From Ephydatia muelleri (Eukaryota > Porifera > Demospongiae > Spongillida > Spongillidae): a stretch of 64,000 nucleotides of DNA. The DNA is taken from assembly GCA_013339895.1 (NCBI GenBank), contig JABACO010000011.1, forward strand, positions 2,309,746 through 2,373,745, given 5' to 3'. The translations under genes were made by a program, and so were the position numbers. Of this stretch, positions 22,805 to 34,410 are shown piece by piece. The notes beneath the pieces were generated by a model, which did not search any database, was not told the DNA's origin, and worked only from the letters and a program-made list of their open reading frames with translations. Every line of letters starts with the position of its first letter. The stretch's first letter is position 1.

Positions 22805-23284
22805 GAGTAATGGTCAACGTATATGTATATTTTTCGGAATGCATAATATAAGCAATGCATTTGTACAGAAAATTGCGCTTCCAGTCTATTAGTAACAACA
22901 AGCGAGCTGTTTGGATTCGTTTAGTTGAGGCTGAGACATCCTTGATTCCATCCACGCGCAAGGTGAAATGATTTCGACGCGGATAAGGGAATACTGAGCT
23001 TCTATGATCCGCGGAAGAGAGCAAGAGCCCTTGCCGTATACCTGGACACGATTTGAACAGTTGATTGGATTTGACGTGCGAAACCCCTTCTGCGTTCATC
23101 TTCACATGGGGAGAAAATAAAATAAAACAAATCCACCATTGCGATTAAAATTAGTTGCACTAAGACTAATTAGATCCTTTACTACTATTATTTTGGGGGG
23201 AGGGATGGGGGGGGGAGGGGGAAGTCAAGGAGTGACACAAGTGTACATTTCTCTATTAGTGCATGCATATGATCAGAAGTAATA
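22805..23284. repeat. Right arm of nested inverted repeat IR-C
   Basis: Reverse complement of 19068-19540. The arm ends are close to a CA microsatellite on the inner side and to a poly-G/poly-A-rich stretch (23190-23225) near the outer side. Confidence 0.85.
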
Positions 23285-24608
23285 TATATGTATACAATTA
23301 TTCTGATCAATACACTGCATATAGGAATTAAGCCATGCATTCAATATTTGAGAAGTGCATTCTATCTTACCCATTCGCAAGCATCGTCGATTACACCATT
23401 AAGCACAAAACACCGATGAAAAACTTGGTATCATTAGCAAATGCGACATCGCTTTTTCGACGTGTCTCTATCAGGAACACTACTCATCCAGTTGTCCAAT
23501 ACTGCTTAGGTACGAGTGGTTTGGGAAATTATAAATGTAAGCCCGATTTTCCTGTCAGTAATATGTATATACTCTTTATGAAAAACATTTGCTCAGTGTA
23601 TTCTGCGACTAACCAGCACTCTCTCCAATGCTTGTAGACCAGTAACGTCATACAACTTTGTCTCCCTCCCCCGGCCTCTCCCCCCCCCCCCCCCCCTCGC
23701 ACACTCTAATCGTATGCCCCAACGTATGTATGCTAGTGTGCCCCGATGTATGCCTATTGCCAGGCTTGGCCTAATACATAATACCATGCCTTCCCATATC
23801 CAAAAGCCCTTCTCCAAAAGCCTTGTCAATGTATGGGTGCATGGTATGTATGTGCGTGTATACTGATGTGCGTGTCACAAAGGGCAGATTGAAAGCTTGC
23901 GTTTGTATACATGTGAGTGAATGTGTATGTGTATTTGTGTGTCAACGTACGCACATACAATAATGGTGTATTGAAAGTTCAGTAGTATGCATGTACAAGC
24001 CTTCTTATAGGCATACATGCATAAACGCAAGCGTAATCGGTACACACAGAGTGTAATACGTACTATAGTAACTGACCTTGTATATGAAAATAATTAATTT
24101 GAAGTGCTATGTAGCAGAAATTATAAAGTGAGCTGTTATTGTTATTGCGTCAAATTATGCAATTAACGTTAACGTGATGCTTATTAATTTTTCCAAATGG
24201 GCCGGGGAACGAGCGACGGTGTTATAAGAGTAGCGCCATATATGGCATTTTCGCCATTTTTAATAATAATCATTGAATCATGACCATTATAATATAAATC
24301 CTCCAGGAACCGACAGGTTTAAGGTAAAAAATATGTTTCCACCACAGTAAAACACATTGGTGTATAGTGGACCAGAATCTGTTGCCGCAAGTGAAAGCAA
24401 GTGGTTTACCTGCACATTTATGTCCGTATAATTACACAGAATAGGCAGATAATAAAAAATTCAAGCACATTACTCAAATAACATAATCGTTGTAAAAACT
24501 TCAAGTTCAGTGTTTACTAATACCTTGGAACATGAAAAAACGCAAACACCTTGACAGGCAGTCACTCGATTTTCAGTTGCTGTGGTCTCATATGAAGTTC
24601 ATTTTGTT
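23285..24608. other. No recognisable gene
   Basis: AT-rich sequence with a C-run near 23680-23695 and short GT-rich tracts near 23840-23950. Short open frames (23335-23637, 23593-23829) have no recognised domain. The segment 24540-24608 shares sequence with 2580-2660, so it belongs to the Ulp1/PHD repeat border. Confidence 0.45.
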
Positions 24609-24679
24609 TATTAATTATGTAATTCAATAGAAGTACAGACTAGCTGTAGACCAGGACATTCCCACTCACAAAGACAAAG

Positions 24680-24785
24680 ACTACAGAAACACACATGCAT
24701 ACACGAAAATGCGTACACACGCACACAAATACACACACACACCCAAAATACAGAAACACAAACACACAGAAACACATAGACACAT

Positions 24786-24816
<31 letters not shown>

Positions 24817-24824
24817 CATACACT

Positions 24825-24885
<61 letters not shown>
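24680..24885. repeat. (CA)n microsatellite inside Ulp1/PHD copy D
   Basis: Long CA-rich tract ending in a pure (CA) run at about 24832-24884. Same position relative to the repeat border as the TG tracts at 2075-2500 and 17090-17395. Confidence 0.95.
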
Positions 24886-24886
<1 letters not shown>

Positions 24887-27020
24887 GCAGTGATTACTGC
24901 ACTCTATCTTATTCTTCCAGCAACTACACCTCACATTGAAACATTTGTGCACATGACATCTTTCCTTCATTTTAGATTGCATTTGCAGAAAAAGATACCA
25001 CACTGCCCATGGATGTAAGGCCAAATTGAGGGTGTGTTCATCTTCGTGTCATCCAAGTTGCATCAGCACAAATTACAAGGGGCCTGATGTGCATGTAGCA
25101 TTTCCCTGTTGCACAGCAATTGAGAGCCTTTGCAGGAGGTAAGATTAGGCACTGCATGTCCGTACTCTCCAGAAGTCTGTTTAAGATGATGAACAAGCTC
25201 CAGTTTAAAAGGTTTAAGGTCTTGAACCGAAAACTCTGGATGACTCAATGGCTATAAATGCATGTGAGAATATATGGGATCAGGTGACGGATATACTTTT
25301 GTGCTCTGCCTGATTGGCCACTGCTAGCCTCTGCTACAATAGTTAAGGATGGGGGATAATTTAGATGTCAGGGCAGGTGGCATCCCAAACAAGGAGCCTA
25401 CCACATTGCCATGACAGTAGGGATTTGGAGGTGTATGAAATGGGGGGTGTGGTGAGCAGATGGCACCTCCCAGTCGTACAGTGCCAAAAAAAGGAGAGCG
25501 ACAAACTATCCGCGCGACTGGCCACGTGGTGGACGCTGGTTCGCGCAGGCGCAGTGTAGTGTTAGAATAAAGCTAGGGCGATGCTCACGTGCGTGGGTGC
25601 TGTAGGGCTTGTCGGTTAACTTGGTTTAACTTCCTTAAACCTTATTTAACCTTCTAACGCTCGAAATAGTCGTTGTGTGCAGTACATGAGTCAGGTCTGT
25701 CATTGGCCGTTCCCTGGGTCAGAAAGTGATATCATATCCACTTACCACTTAGATGGGTGAGAGAATTAAATGCGTATCAGCCTCAAAGAAGCTGCCAAAG
25801 ACCAAGCACCCTGGAACAGTTTTACTAGAAACAAGTGTAATGCAGCATTATAGTAATGTGCAATTCACTTAAGATATTTAATTAAGTTTGCATTAAAATA
25901 GGAAAAGATAATACACTTGTAAATGTTTTTCCAAGGGTTATCTTTAGTTCATAATCATTACATAAATGGTTTAATAACAATAGTAGATCACTTACTTCAC
26001 CAAAATGCTAAAGAGTTAGTTAGCATAGGAAATTGTATTACTTACAGTGATCGCTCTCAAGGGCATCAGAAATTACTGCAGCTGGCTCCATAGGAACTGG
26101 GTTTCCTTTATGGCAGTGATTACTGCACTCTGTCTAATTCTTCCAGCAACTACACCTCAGATCGAAACATCTGTGCACATGACGTCTTTGCTTCATTTTA
26201 GATTGCATTTGCAGAACAAGATACCACACTGCCCATGTAAGGCCAACTTAAGGGTTTGTTCATCTCCGTGCCATCCAAGTTGCACCTGCACAGATTATAA
26301 GGATATTCAGGCAGCAGAGATATCTCCAGATGCTTTGGATGATCAGACTTCTGTGGGCGTGGAATGTAAAGCCTGGAGGCAGGTTGGATGTGTCAGTGTA
26401 ATCTATTGGCACGAGAAAATATTACTAACATCTGAATGGTTGGATTGCGCAGTACTTGATGAAGGAGCAACATTGATGGTTTTCAATCCATTCTTCTAGT
26501 CTGAAATTACCAGATGGAACCTAAAAAGAAACCATTCATTCAGATATTAAACGTCAACAATGTACACTGGCAAATGATATCTGCAGTTGATGCACCCCCA
26601 TCTACTTTCAGGGTCTATGATACCATACATGGGGACCTACCACAGATGACCTAAAAAGTTGGTTGCTGATATTCTGCAGTCCCATCAAAAGTACATAAAC
26701 AGTGAATATGCTGATCAGTGTACTAACAACAAAATGGAAGTGATTGTGGTGTCTTTACTGTTGCTTTTGCTTCTCACTTTTTTTTTATCAAGACCCTGTG
26801 GTACAGTAATAGATATGATGAGATTCTATTATGTGACTGAATTGAAAGAGTAAAATGACACCATTTCCTACATGCAGTTATTGCAGCAGGATTCCAGACC
26901 AGAATATAATTGAAAAGGTTCCCATTTGTTGTATCGCTGCTTGCCAGAGGAAGGAACACTGATTCAATGTTTTAGGTGTAAAGAATGGTGTCATCTGAAA
27001 TGCATAACTGTACCTTCAAG
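24885..27020 (+). pseudogene. Ulp1/PHD repeat, copy D (rearranged)
   Basis: Plus-strand copy in the right IR-B arm. The N-terminal Cys-rich region occurs twice: 24890-25075 and again 26100-26300 within the longer frame 26047-26499 (CSSPCHPSCTC, VGVECKAWRQVG, WLDCAVLDEGATL). Between the two copies lie the repeat segment 25080-25910 and its insertion. Protease His and Asp motifs (NNVHWQMISAVDA, FRVYD) follow at 26500-26640 and a PHD finger (LPEEGTLIQCFRCKEWCHLKC) at about 26935-27010. The frame is broken several times. The PHD region joins directly to the CCGG array at 27020. Confidence 0.65.
25437..25735. mobile_element. Insertion of about 300 bp within the repeat segment
   Basis: Sequence absent from the otherwise colinear segment at 1587-2065. 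It begins near GGGGGGTGTGGTGAGCAG and ends near GTTCCCTGGGTCAGAAA. No clear terminal inverted repeats. Short similar flanks (GAAATG / GAAAGTG) could be a decayed target duplication. Its class is unknown; a SINE or a solo MITE is possible. Confidence 0.4.
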
Positions 27021-27122
27021 GTTCAACCTTCAGGCCTGTTCAACCGGTCGACCCGTTGAACAGGCCTGTTGATCAACCGGTCGACCCCTTGAACTAAACC
27101 GGGCGCCGTTTGATCAACCGGT
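27020..27122. repeat. TTGATCAACCGG array 3
   Basis: Units of 17-20 bp such as TTCAACCGGTCGACCCG and TTGATCAACCGGTCGACCCC, inverted relative to the array at 15735-15915. Starts precisely where the PHD coding similarity ends. Confidence 0.7.
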
Positions 27123-28789
27123 TACATTCAGCTTCCCTACAGGAGTATACATGTGTCGTCTGCATTGGATGAGTTTATTACCACTTCAAACATGAACACC
27201 ACAATTGACTCAAGAGTCGACTGCGTAGTATACAGCCAAAAAGTTGTTGAACATATTATCATCAGTTCTAGGATTACATTGGTAGCACTATCAACTGGTT
27301 ATTGTTGATCCTTTAATTTAGTCCTCTATGGCTGCTAACATGTACCAATCAGTGATATTCCTGATTGTTTAGTACCACATGTTCAAATACATGTATTTGA
27401 AGATGACATTAATTATACTTTACTCACTGTTTTGACTTGCTTTTGTAGCATTGTCTTACGTCTTTAGAGGTCTCAAAACTCAGAAGTGCATTGCTATACA
27501 TATTTTGAATAGTAATGCTTCTTACTCATTGTGTGGTCTTCTGCATACTACACCAGCACAACATACATGTGTGAGATCTTGCATCAGGGGTATTCAGCTC
27601 ATCTATTGCGGCTAAGGAGGCTTTCTCCGGAGGTATTGACTTCTCTCAATGGTCGGTCCCAGTGCGCTTACTCTCTTGCAACCCCAAAATAATAATAATA
27701 AATAACATTAAAAAATAAACAATAATGTGCATTTATGCGTTTCTACTCCAAAGCTACTCCCGCACCCTTCAATATCTCTCTACGCATGCACTCCTTTACC
27801 GTTCAATGTGCATCCGATGTCCGGTCCCGCGCACATCATGCGACAAGCTAAATTTGTTTATTTCCGATAGCTTCCTGTTTCTAAAATTATTGTTTCTTTT
27901 GCTGCATACAACGTGACAGCATAATCACAGCACGCGTCGAATCAATGCATGCATGCTTGAATTCCAGTTGATTTGAAGTCTACATATCTGCTATGAAAAT
28001 AAGCTATTTAATTAAATGTAACGTGAAAGGTAGACGTAAGGAAAATAAATGTTATACTTTTTACGAGAGCTGCTTTTTGCAATCCAATAAACACAAAAAC
28101 ATTAGAATATAACATGTACGAATGCACATGTTGGAGCCAATCTTTTGTTGCATATTCAAACTCACAGTATATTGGATAGAATTTTTTTAAACCATTATCT
28201 CCAGGCACTGGTCCTAGATATAGACCATTGGTGGTTCTAAATCTAGAACCAGCAATTATACCTTTTAAATAATTCAAATAAACATTGCATTTTTTGAAGA
28301 ATATAATATTTTATTGTAGAATACTATCATAGGTGAGTACATTACAATGCAGAAGAAATCACTTGATCCATTTTACTCATTCAGCAATTTTAACCTGGCA
28401 GAAGTAGATTATTTTGAAAACCTCAGTAAAATAGGTGAGACTCAAGTGACTCAGTAAAATAGGCGAGACTCAAGTGACTCACTTTCTTTCACTTAACATT
28501 TTGACCTACACCCAAAAAAAGACGCGCAAAGCCACTATCTAGGTGTGACACATCACTATACAACAAAGATATAGCGCAGCAACGTTTGCATAATATGTCG
28601 TGTACTACATGAGTCATTGAATTTAGACGTAAGAAGGTATTAAAAAGTGGGGGTCTGAATTGTAACAAGTGGGCGTGGTCAATTATGTGCTTTCTCATCC
28701 AACTTTTTAATAAATGATGTAATGCAAACAAATTTTTTTACAAACAATAAACATGAGATTTAAATTAATTAGCAACTCCCAAAAACACT

Positions 28790-29280
28790 TCTTCCTTACA
28801 TCACAAAGTCTTTCATTATGGCAGGCATGTCAGGCAAATCAGTTTTATTTTTATGACAACGAAGCAGCACTACATTATTACATCTTTCCTGTATCATATG
28901 TGACCTCAAGTAGATTTTGACTTGAATGTCTAAGAGCAGAAAATGACCGATCAGCATTAGCTGTATTAATAAGAAGAGTGGAGTACAACTTCAATACCTC
29001 TGAATAGAGAGTAAATGTCAGAGGTACGGCTTTGAACATTTCAGCAAATATTCTAATGCTTTTTATTTTTGTTTTCTGGTCCTTTTTTCATTTCTGCAAT
29101 AAAGTCAGGAATCAGATTCAGCTGTTTTACAACCTTTTTGATATCCAAACCTTTACAACAGAACTCCAAAAACGAGCCTCTACATGTACATGGATGTCCT
29201 CTTGGATTGTAGATTTGCTGCTTTGAACAGAATTCTTTCAACGCACTTGGTGCTTGTTGATCAAAGCTCATTTCCAACTA
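28790..29280 (-). pseudogene. hAT transposase C-terminal remnant (left arm copy)
   Basis: Minus-strand counterpart of 43131-43795. The segment near 28920-28990 corresponds to the dimerisation motif seen clearly in the other arm (ADRSFSALRQVKIYLRS), here interrupted by stops. 29053-29277 encodes an upstream piece (FCCKGLDIKKVVKQLNLIPDF). Non-functional. Confidence 0.55.
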
Positions 29281-29907
29281 TGTCCAAACTTCAAAATAGC
29301 TGTGTCAAAAATAATCTTTGGGTGCATGCTGCGTATATTGTGGTGCAGTACCACTGTCATTTCTTCTGTCATATCCTTTGTCCCCATAAAGCACGTGTCA
29401 CATCAACAGTATTAATATTATGCAATTATTTAATTATTCATAATCAATAATAGAAAAGGAAGGGGGGAGGGGGCTATAGTCCCCTCAGCCCCCCTCCCCC
29501 CCCTCCCTTCCTACACCTCTGATGGATCCTTTTATTTGTGAGGATAAACAAATATGGGAAGTGGGAACTAATTTTGAACCATATATAGTGTCCAATTTTT
29601 TAGTGACTTTAAATGACTCTATTGTAACTGTGATGATGCTGGAAGGTGCTCCTCTTTATTTTCCACCTAAGCTAAAATTGTGAAAATAGTTATGCAATAT
29701 GCATACAATGACACGAGAAGAATCAAAGGCACAATGAAATACACAGGTTACTTCCAGTATCTTGTTTTGCATAGCAACATTCTAAAACTGATATCTGCTT
29801 CCTTGTGGGGGAAGGTCACTTCCATTGCAGTCCTTAATCTGAAAACAGTGTAACCTCCCAATTGTGCATGCCTTTAACCATTTTGTTCCAACTCACACTG
29901 CCTGCAG

Positions 29908-30878
29908 CTAATTCCATACCCACATCTTATATCTAATGCTTACATTCTGTTTAGTGACCACACTGCTCGTACCCTGAAGCCCAACCTCTCCAATTCTCGT
30001 TTTGTGAATATCATCATCAGATGATCCACTTTGTAGTGACCAATAAGATGATAACCCTCTCATAGCATTCATCGTGGTTGCACAGTTAAATGTCAGCCTT
30101 TCTTCTCCTGTGGCCAGTTGGAGGTGGGGCAATTCTTGTAGCGAGCATCCAGAGTCTTCTCTTTGGCCTGTGTGGTGGTGACTGGTGCAGGGTTCAATAG
30201 TATGGCATTGTCAGTTCCTGTGTCCACGCCTCCACATGGTCACGTCAAACTGTCATCCTATAGTACCTCTTCGATGAGAGAATTTCATGCTTCTCCAGAG
30301 ATGAGACCAACTGATCTTTGGTGGCTCTACATAAGATGAACAGTGACTTTCCAACAGTACTTGCAACAATGAAGTGTGCATGTGCTGGATAAGTGAAAGA
30401 GTCTGTGTATGCTGTCTTAGTGTTCAATGTACATACATGTATGTGTGACTGCATTGTGTATATTCTACCATCATGCACTACCACTGTTTCTAAACACAGG
30501 ATGGATGAAAAGCATTGTAATTGTTTGAGCAACAAATCATGCTTCCTTTGTCTAAAATATGCTACTGTGCTCGGATACTCCTGACCACACTTTGCATGTC
30601 AAGTGCACAATACAATGGGATGTGTATACATGCTGCTTACACATGTGTGTCTTTTATGACAGCAAGTATTTGTACACACAGGACCAATGGCCAACAAAGT
30701 GACATTTGCACCCCACAGAACCACACAATGCAATACAGCAACACAGGATGGAAGAAAAGCCTGTTACCCAATAGCTTCTCTGCCACGACTTGGTTCTCCT
30801 CAGTAGCAGCTTGGGGTGAATATCACTGGTAGAGGCCTTCATGAGGTCACTTAACATGGCTCTAATTGGGGAGAGCAT
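29908..30878 (-). CDS. Hypothetical frames upstream of the left silicatein gene
   Basis: Three minus-strand frames in sequence (30878-30654, 30535-30245, 30132-29908) are duplicated in the right arm at 41590-42548. The middle one encodes about 96 residues with alternating hydrophobic strands (VVHDGRIYTMQSHIHVCTLN; STVGKSLFILCRA), which would fit a beta-rich fold. No family is recognised and no convincing splice model joins them. They may be exons of a gene divergent from the silicatein or decayed repeat. Conservation between arms only reflects the duplication. Confidence 0.25.
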
Positions 30879-30926
30879 GACAATGCAAAAATGTTAGGGC
30901 AACATGTACTCTAATTATAAATATTT

Positions 30927-31146
30927 GGGATCGTTTCTGTGAAAGGGACCTAACATATCAAGATTTCGATTTTTTTTTTTGTAATAATCTATAAGTTCTC
31001 TACACTTCTTACGCACTGAAAATTGGAGTATCAGTCATGGAGTTGTAAGGCTCCAAAATTTTTATTAGCCACACATTTCAATGCCGTTACATTTCTATTA
31101 CGCATACTGGAAAGTTTATATTGTATACATTTCGCGAAACGATTCC
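30927..31146. mobile_element. 220 bp MITE, GGGATCGTTTC family, copy 2
   Basis: Begins GGGATCGTTTCTGTGAAAGG and ends as the inverse of GGAATCGTTTCGCGAAA. Flanked by ATTT (30923-30926 and 31147-31150). Lies about 460 bp upstream of the left silicatein start. Confidence 0.75.
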
Positions 31147-31499
31147 ATTTGTTGCTTATGATAAACAGAGTAAAATTTTTCATTCTAAGTGGAAAACAAG
31201 TACCAAATGAATTGCAAAGTGGTGTTGATTGTAAGGTCTCTGTTCATAGAACATGGGAATTGCAATAGGGTTACACTGGATGAGTGACACTTCAAATTCT
31301 CGCTGTACACTCTCCACAGATCATTGGACCACAGGAAGCCATACCATTGTCCTTGTCATGCTGACTTATGGGATGGGGATTGAAGTTTTGTTTCTATTCA
31401 TTGCAATATGATTAGCTGTCACACGAGAAGGTATTCACTACCCATACAAACTCAGTCTCAAAACAAACTATCGATCAATGCTCAAAAGAATGATGAAGA

Positions 31500-31507
31500 T
31501 ATAAAAG
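31500..31507 (+). promoter_or_regulatory. TATA box of left silicatein gene
   Basis: TATAAAAG 104 bp before the ATG at 31611. The same box lies at 40968-40975 upstream of the mirror gene. Confidence 0.55.
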
Positions 31508-31610
31508 CAGCTCATTCCACCATTTGGACTATTCTGGTGCAGTGATCAGTTAGGGACTAAATAGGTCCTATCTAAACAGTTGTGGTTGTCTTTCTCAAGT
31601 GAACACAGAA

Positions 31611-33010
31611 ATGAAACTGGTTCTTCTCCTAGGACTGGCAAGCATCTCAGTGGCTTTTTCCTTTGAGTTTGTTGAGGAGTGGCACCTCTGGAAAGGTCAA
31701 CACCAGAAGAGCTACATGTCTGAACTAGAGGAACTCGAGCGACACACCATTTGGTTGTCCAACAAGAAATACATTGAAGAACATAATGCTCGTTCTGATG
31801 ACTTTGGGTATACACTTGCCATGAATCACTTTGGGGACCTGGTAAGTATGTAACTGAGATTTATAATTTTATTTTTGTGCTGCACTCCAAATAGACCACA
31901 GAAGAATACAATGAAATGTACCTGACATATGACATAGGAAACTACACTCGTCATGGTCGAAAGGCCTTCCAGGCTCCTGAAGGAGTCCAGTATGTTGACT
32001 CTATTGACTGGAGGACTAAGGGAGCTGTCACTAGCGTCAAGTACCAGGTATGCACATGAACAAACCAACGACCTGTACACAGTTTCAGCCATTGCAATCA
32101 AACTCTGCTGGATAGGGTCAATGTGGTGCCAGCTATGCGTTTGCGACAACTGGGGCTCTTGAAGGAGCTAGTGCATTGGCCAGTGACAAGCAGGTTATTC
32201 TCAGTGAACAAAACATAATCGACTGTTCAGGTACTCCTAGTTCTGTCCATTCTAATGGAGCTCAATGTGAATACGACGCACTCTTTTTTGACTAGTACCT
32301 TATGGTAACCATGGATGCAGTGGTGGGGACACATACACTGCAATGAAGTATGTCATTGACAATGGTGGAATCGATACAGAGAGCAGTTACAGCTTCCAGG
32401 GAAAGGTTGCAGACACTATACTAAATGTAGACAACAACTGCATCCATGTGTACACCTTTCTATGCAGCAATCATCATGTCAGTACAGCAGCAAGAATTCT
32501 GGTGCCTCTGCCACTGGGGTTATAAGCATTGCATCTGGCAGTGAGACTGACCTTTTAGCTGCCGTGGCAACAGTTGGACCTGTAGCTATTGCTGTGGATG
32601 CGAATACCAATGCATTCCGAGTAGGTATTCTAAATGGATGTGCACTCATCAGTGATCCCAAAGCTTGTCACACTGATCAATGTGTAGCTACTATTTATCT
32701 ATAATACTTTGTTCTGTGTCTGTGCAGTTCTACCAAAGCGGAGTGTTTGATTCCTCAAGTTGCTCCAGCACCAAGCTGAACCATGCCATGCTGGTGACAG
32801 GATATGGGTCATACAATGGGAAGGACTACTGGCTTGTCAAGAACAGGTAAGCCAACACATGCAAGAGCCATGAGCATGAGCCAGTTCCTTCCTCAACCAT
32901 TCCCATTCAGCTGGAGCAAAAACTGGGGAGACAATGGTTACATCCTGATGGTCAGGAACAAGTACAACCAGTGCGGGATTGCGACAGATGCTCTCTACCC
33001 AACCCTGTAA
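31611..33010 (+). CDS. Silicatein (left copy), 7 exons
   Basis: Spicule-forming cathepsin L-like protein of demosponges. Exons 31611-31841, 31895-32047, 32116-32230, 32296-32405, 32468-32620, 32728-32846 and 32911-33010, all with GT/AG borders and matching phases, give 326 residues, the usual silicatein length. Signal peptide about residues 1-17. The I29 propeptide has WxxNxxxIxxHN and NHFGDL. The mature part begins near [14 protein letters not shown]. The catalytic position reads QCGASYAF: Ser134 replaces the cathepsin Cys, the hallmark of silicateins. His273 ([11 protein letters not shown]) and Asn293 (VKNSW) complete the triad. The protein should lie in the axial filament of spicules and condense silica. 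Start chosen at the ATG before the signal peptide. No damage seen. The mirror copy at 39476-40875 differs by few residues. Confidence 0.93.
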
Positions 33011-33324
33011 TAATTCCCCTGTTGTGCAATTGTAGCAATATCAAATTAATAACAAATGCAATGATTAGTATAGTGCAGGATCATAATAACTCTGTTCATG
33101 CCCGTACCACACTGCCAGATACGGCACTGATAGATGAATGTATGCATGTAGGGCTGGTGTACCGTGATGGGTCCACCTACCTTACTGGCCAATCATGATA
33201 GGAGTGGAGTCGACTTAACATGCCAATGTCTATAGAAAGGGAACTAATCATACTAACTGTGTCACAATGAGATTCGTGCGGCCCCAAGTTATCATGAACC
33301 ACGGAAGCTACTATTTCATCAAAT

Positions 33325-33543
33325 GGGATCGTTTCTGTGAAAAGGGATGCAATGCATGTTTTTTCAAGATTTCAAATTCTACACATTGCTTCTACGCTCT
33401 GTGAATTGGAGTATCTGTCATGGAGTTGTAAGGCTCTGAATTTTTAATTAGCCATACATTTCACTATAAGCGTTACATTTCTATTGCATGTACTGGAAAT
33501 TTTATAATGTATGCGTCAGGTCCCTTTTCGTGGAAACAATCCC
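33325..33543. mobile_element. 220 bp MITE, GGGATCGTTTC family, copy 3
   Basis: Ends GGGATCGTTTCTGTGAAAAG and, reverse-complemented, GGGATTGTTTCCACGAAAAG. Flanked by AAAT (33321-33324 and 33544-33547). Lies about 315 bp downstream of the silicatein stop. Confidence 0.8.
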
Positions 33544-33878
33544 AAATGATCCTGAAGGGCTACTCAGTAAGGCTTGATTGGTAGGTATCAGAGACCTACA
33601 GTATTTTTTAAGAGACGCACATCCCCTCACACACACATACACACCCACACACCCACACACACACATACACATACACTACACAACACTGAAGTCATTTAAC
33701 TGTGTACCAATATCTATTCGGTGGGTCTAATAATGACTACAGCATCATCCGAACATTAGAGAGAGCTTCAGCTTCAATTATAATATATTGCAGAGATTGG
33801 GCAGTTACAATCGGATGTAATGTGTCATGAAAATGGCTTCATTAGATTCACCACCATGCAGTTCGATGGAACTCAAGA

Positions 33879-34187
33879 TTACCATACATGCAGGATGATA
33901 AATGACTTGCAAAGTATGCATGCAAGGAACAACTGAATATCTAAGGGTGTCAAAATGTGATAGCTTAGAAATACAGGACTACTCACACATGCGACACTTC
34001 TCAGAGATTGCCCTTTTGGAGCATAGCAGTGAATGAAAACTAATTTACACGTGCATACACTTGAATTTATACAACTGGTTAACATGACCCCTCTTGAACG
34101 TACCAATAATAGTGCAAAATTATTAAATCCTTCGTCACACATATCTATACGTCTAGTGAAAACAGTCCACAATATCAGTACACTCAT
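33879..34187 (-). CDS. Conserved hypothetical frame at inner end of left arm
   Basis: Open frame of about 100 residues ending FLACILCKSFIILHVW, mirrored by 38307-38600 with a few substitutions. Hydrophobic C-terminal half and several Cys. The two frames face each other across the palindrome centre. No domain recognised; it may only be open because of the recent duplication. Confidence 0.2.
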   Translation of the reverse strand: MSVLILWTVFTRRIDMCDEGFNNFALLLVRSRGVMLTSCINSSVCTCKLVFIHCYAPKGQSLRSVACVSSPVFLSYHILTPLDIQLFLACILCKSFIILHVW

Positions 34188-34218
34188 CTAGGATTACTGT
34201 GACAGATCTGCATGCTTG

Positions 34219-34361
34219 GCGGTGTGGTACGGGCATGAACAGAGTTATTATGATCCTGCACCTTACTAATTGCATTTGTTATTAATTTGAATTGCACAAG
34301 AGAGGAATTATTACAGGGTTGGGTAGAGAGCATCTGTCGCAATCCCACACTGGTTGTACAC
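34219..34361 (-). pseudogene. Silicatein last-exon fragment (third copy)
   Basis: Minus-strand match to the 3' part of silicatein exon 7 and its 3' flank (same orientation as 39375-39521). It encodes [15 protein letters not shown] and a TAA stop at 34311-34313. It begins 18 bp beyond the inner end of the left arm and stops abruptly at 34361, so it is a truncated third silicatein piece at the palindrome junction. Confidence 0.8.
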
Positions 34362-34410
34362 TCATGCGTGGCGCAAGTGTCTCAGAGCTCGACCAACCAG
34401 GCCACCGTAA

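Larger units (their letters stand above)
24609..28495. repeat. Right arm of large inverted repeat IR-B
   Basis: Inverted counterpart of 14735-17466 with additional material: the repeat segment 25080-25910 and a roughly 380 bp block at 27905-28290. It ends about 50 bp before the left arm of the next palindrome (28548), so the two giant palindromes are adjacent. Confidence 0.8.
28548..34200. repeat. Left arm of silicatein palindrome IR-E (5.65 kb)
   Basis: Near-identical reverse complement of 38289-43887. From outside in, the arm holds: a hAT C-terminal remnant (about 28800-29280), hypothetical frames at 29908-30878, a 220 bp MITE, a silicatein gene, another MITE, a CA-rich tract (33630-33675) and a conserved open frame at 33879-34187. 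Differences between arms are scattered substitutions and small indels. Confidence 0.92.

Noticed and set aside
31599..31610. Upstream GTG start for the silicatein frame
   Set aside because: ATG at 31611 lies directly before a textbook signal peptide and matches silicatein N-termini; eukaryotic GTG initiation is unlikely.
31611..33010. Active cathepsin L protease
   Set aside because: The catalytic Cys is Ser in the QCGASYAF context, which is diagnostic of silicatein, not cathepsin L.
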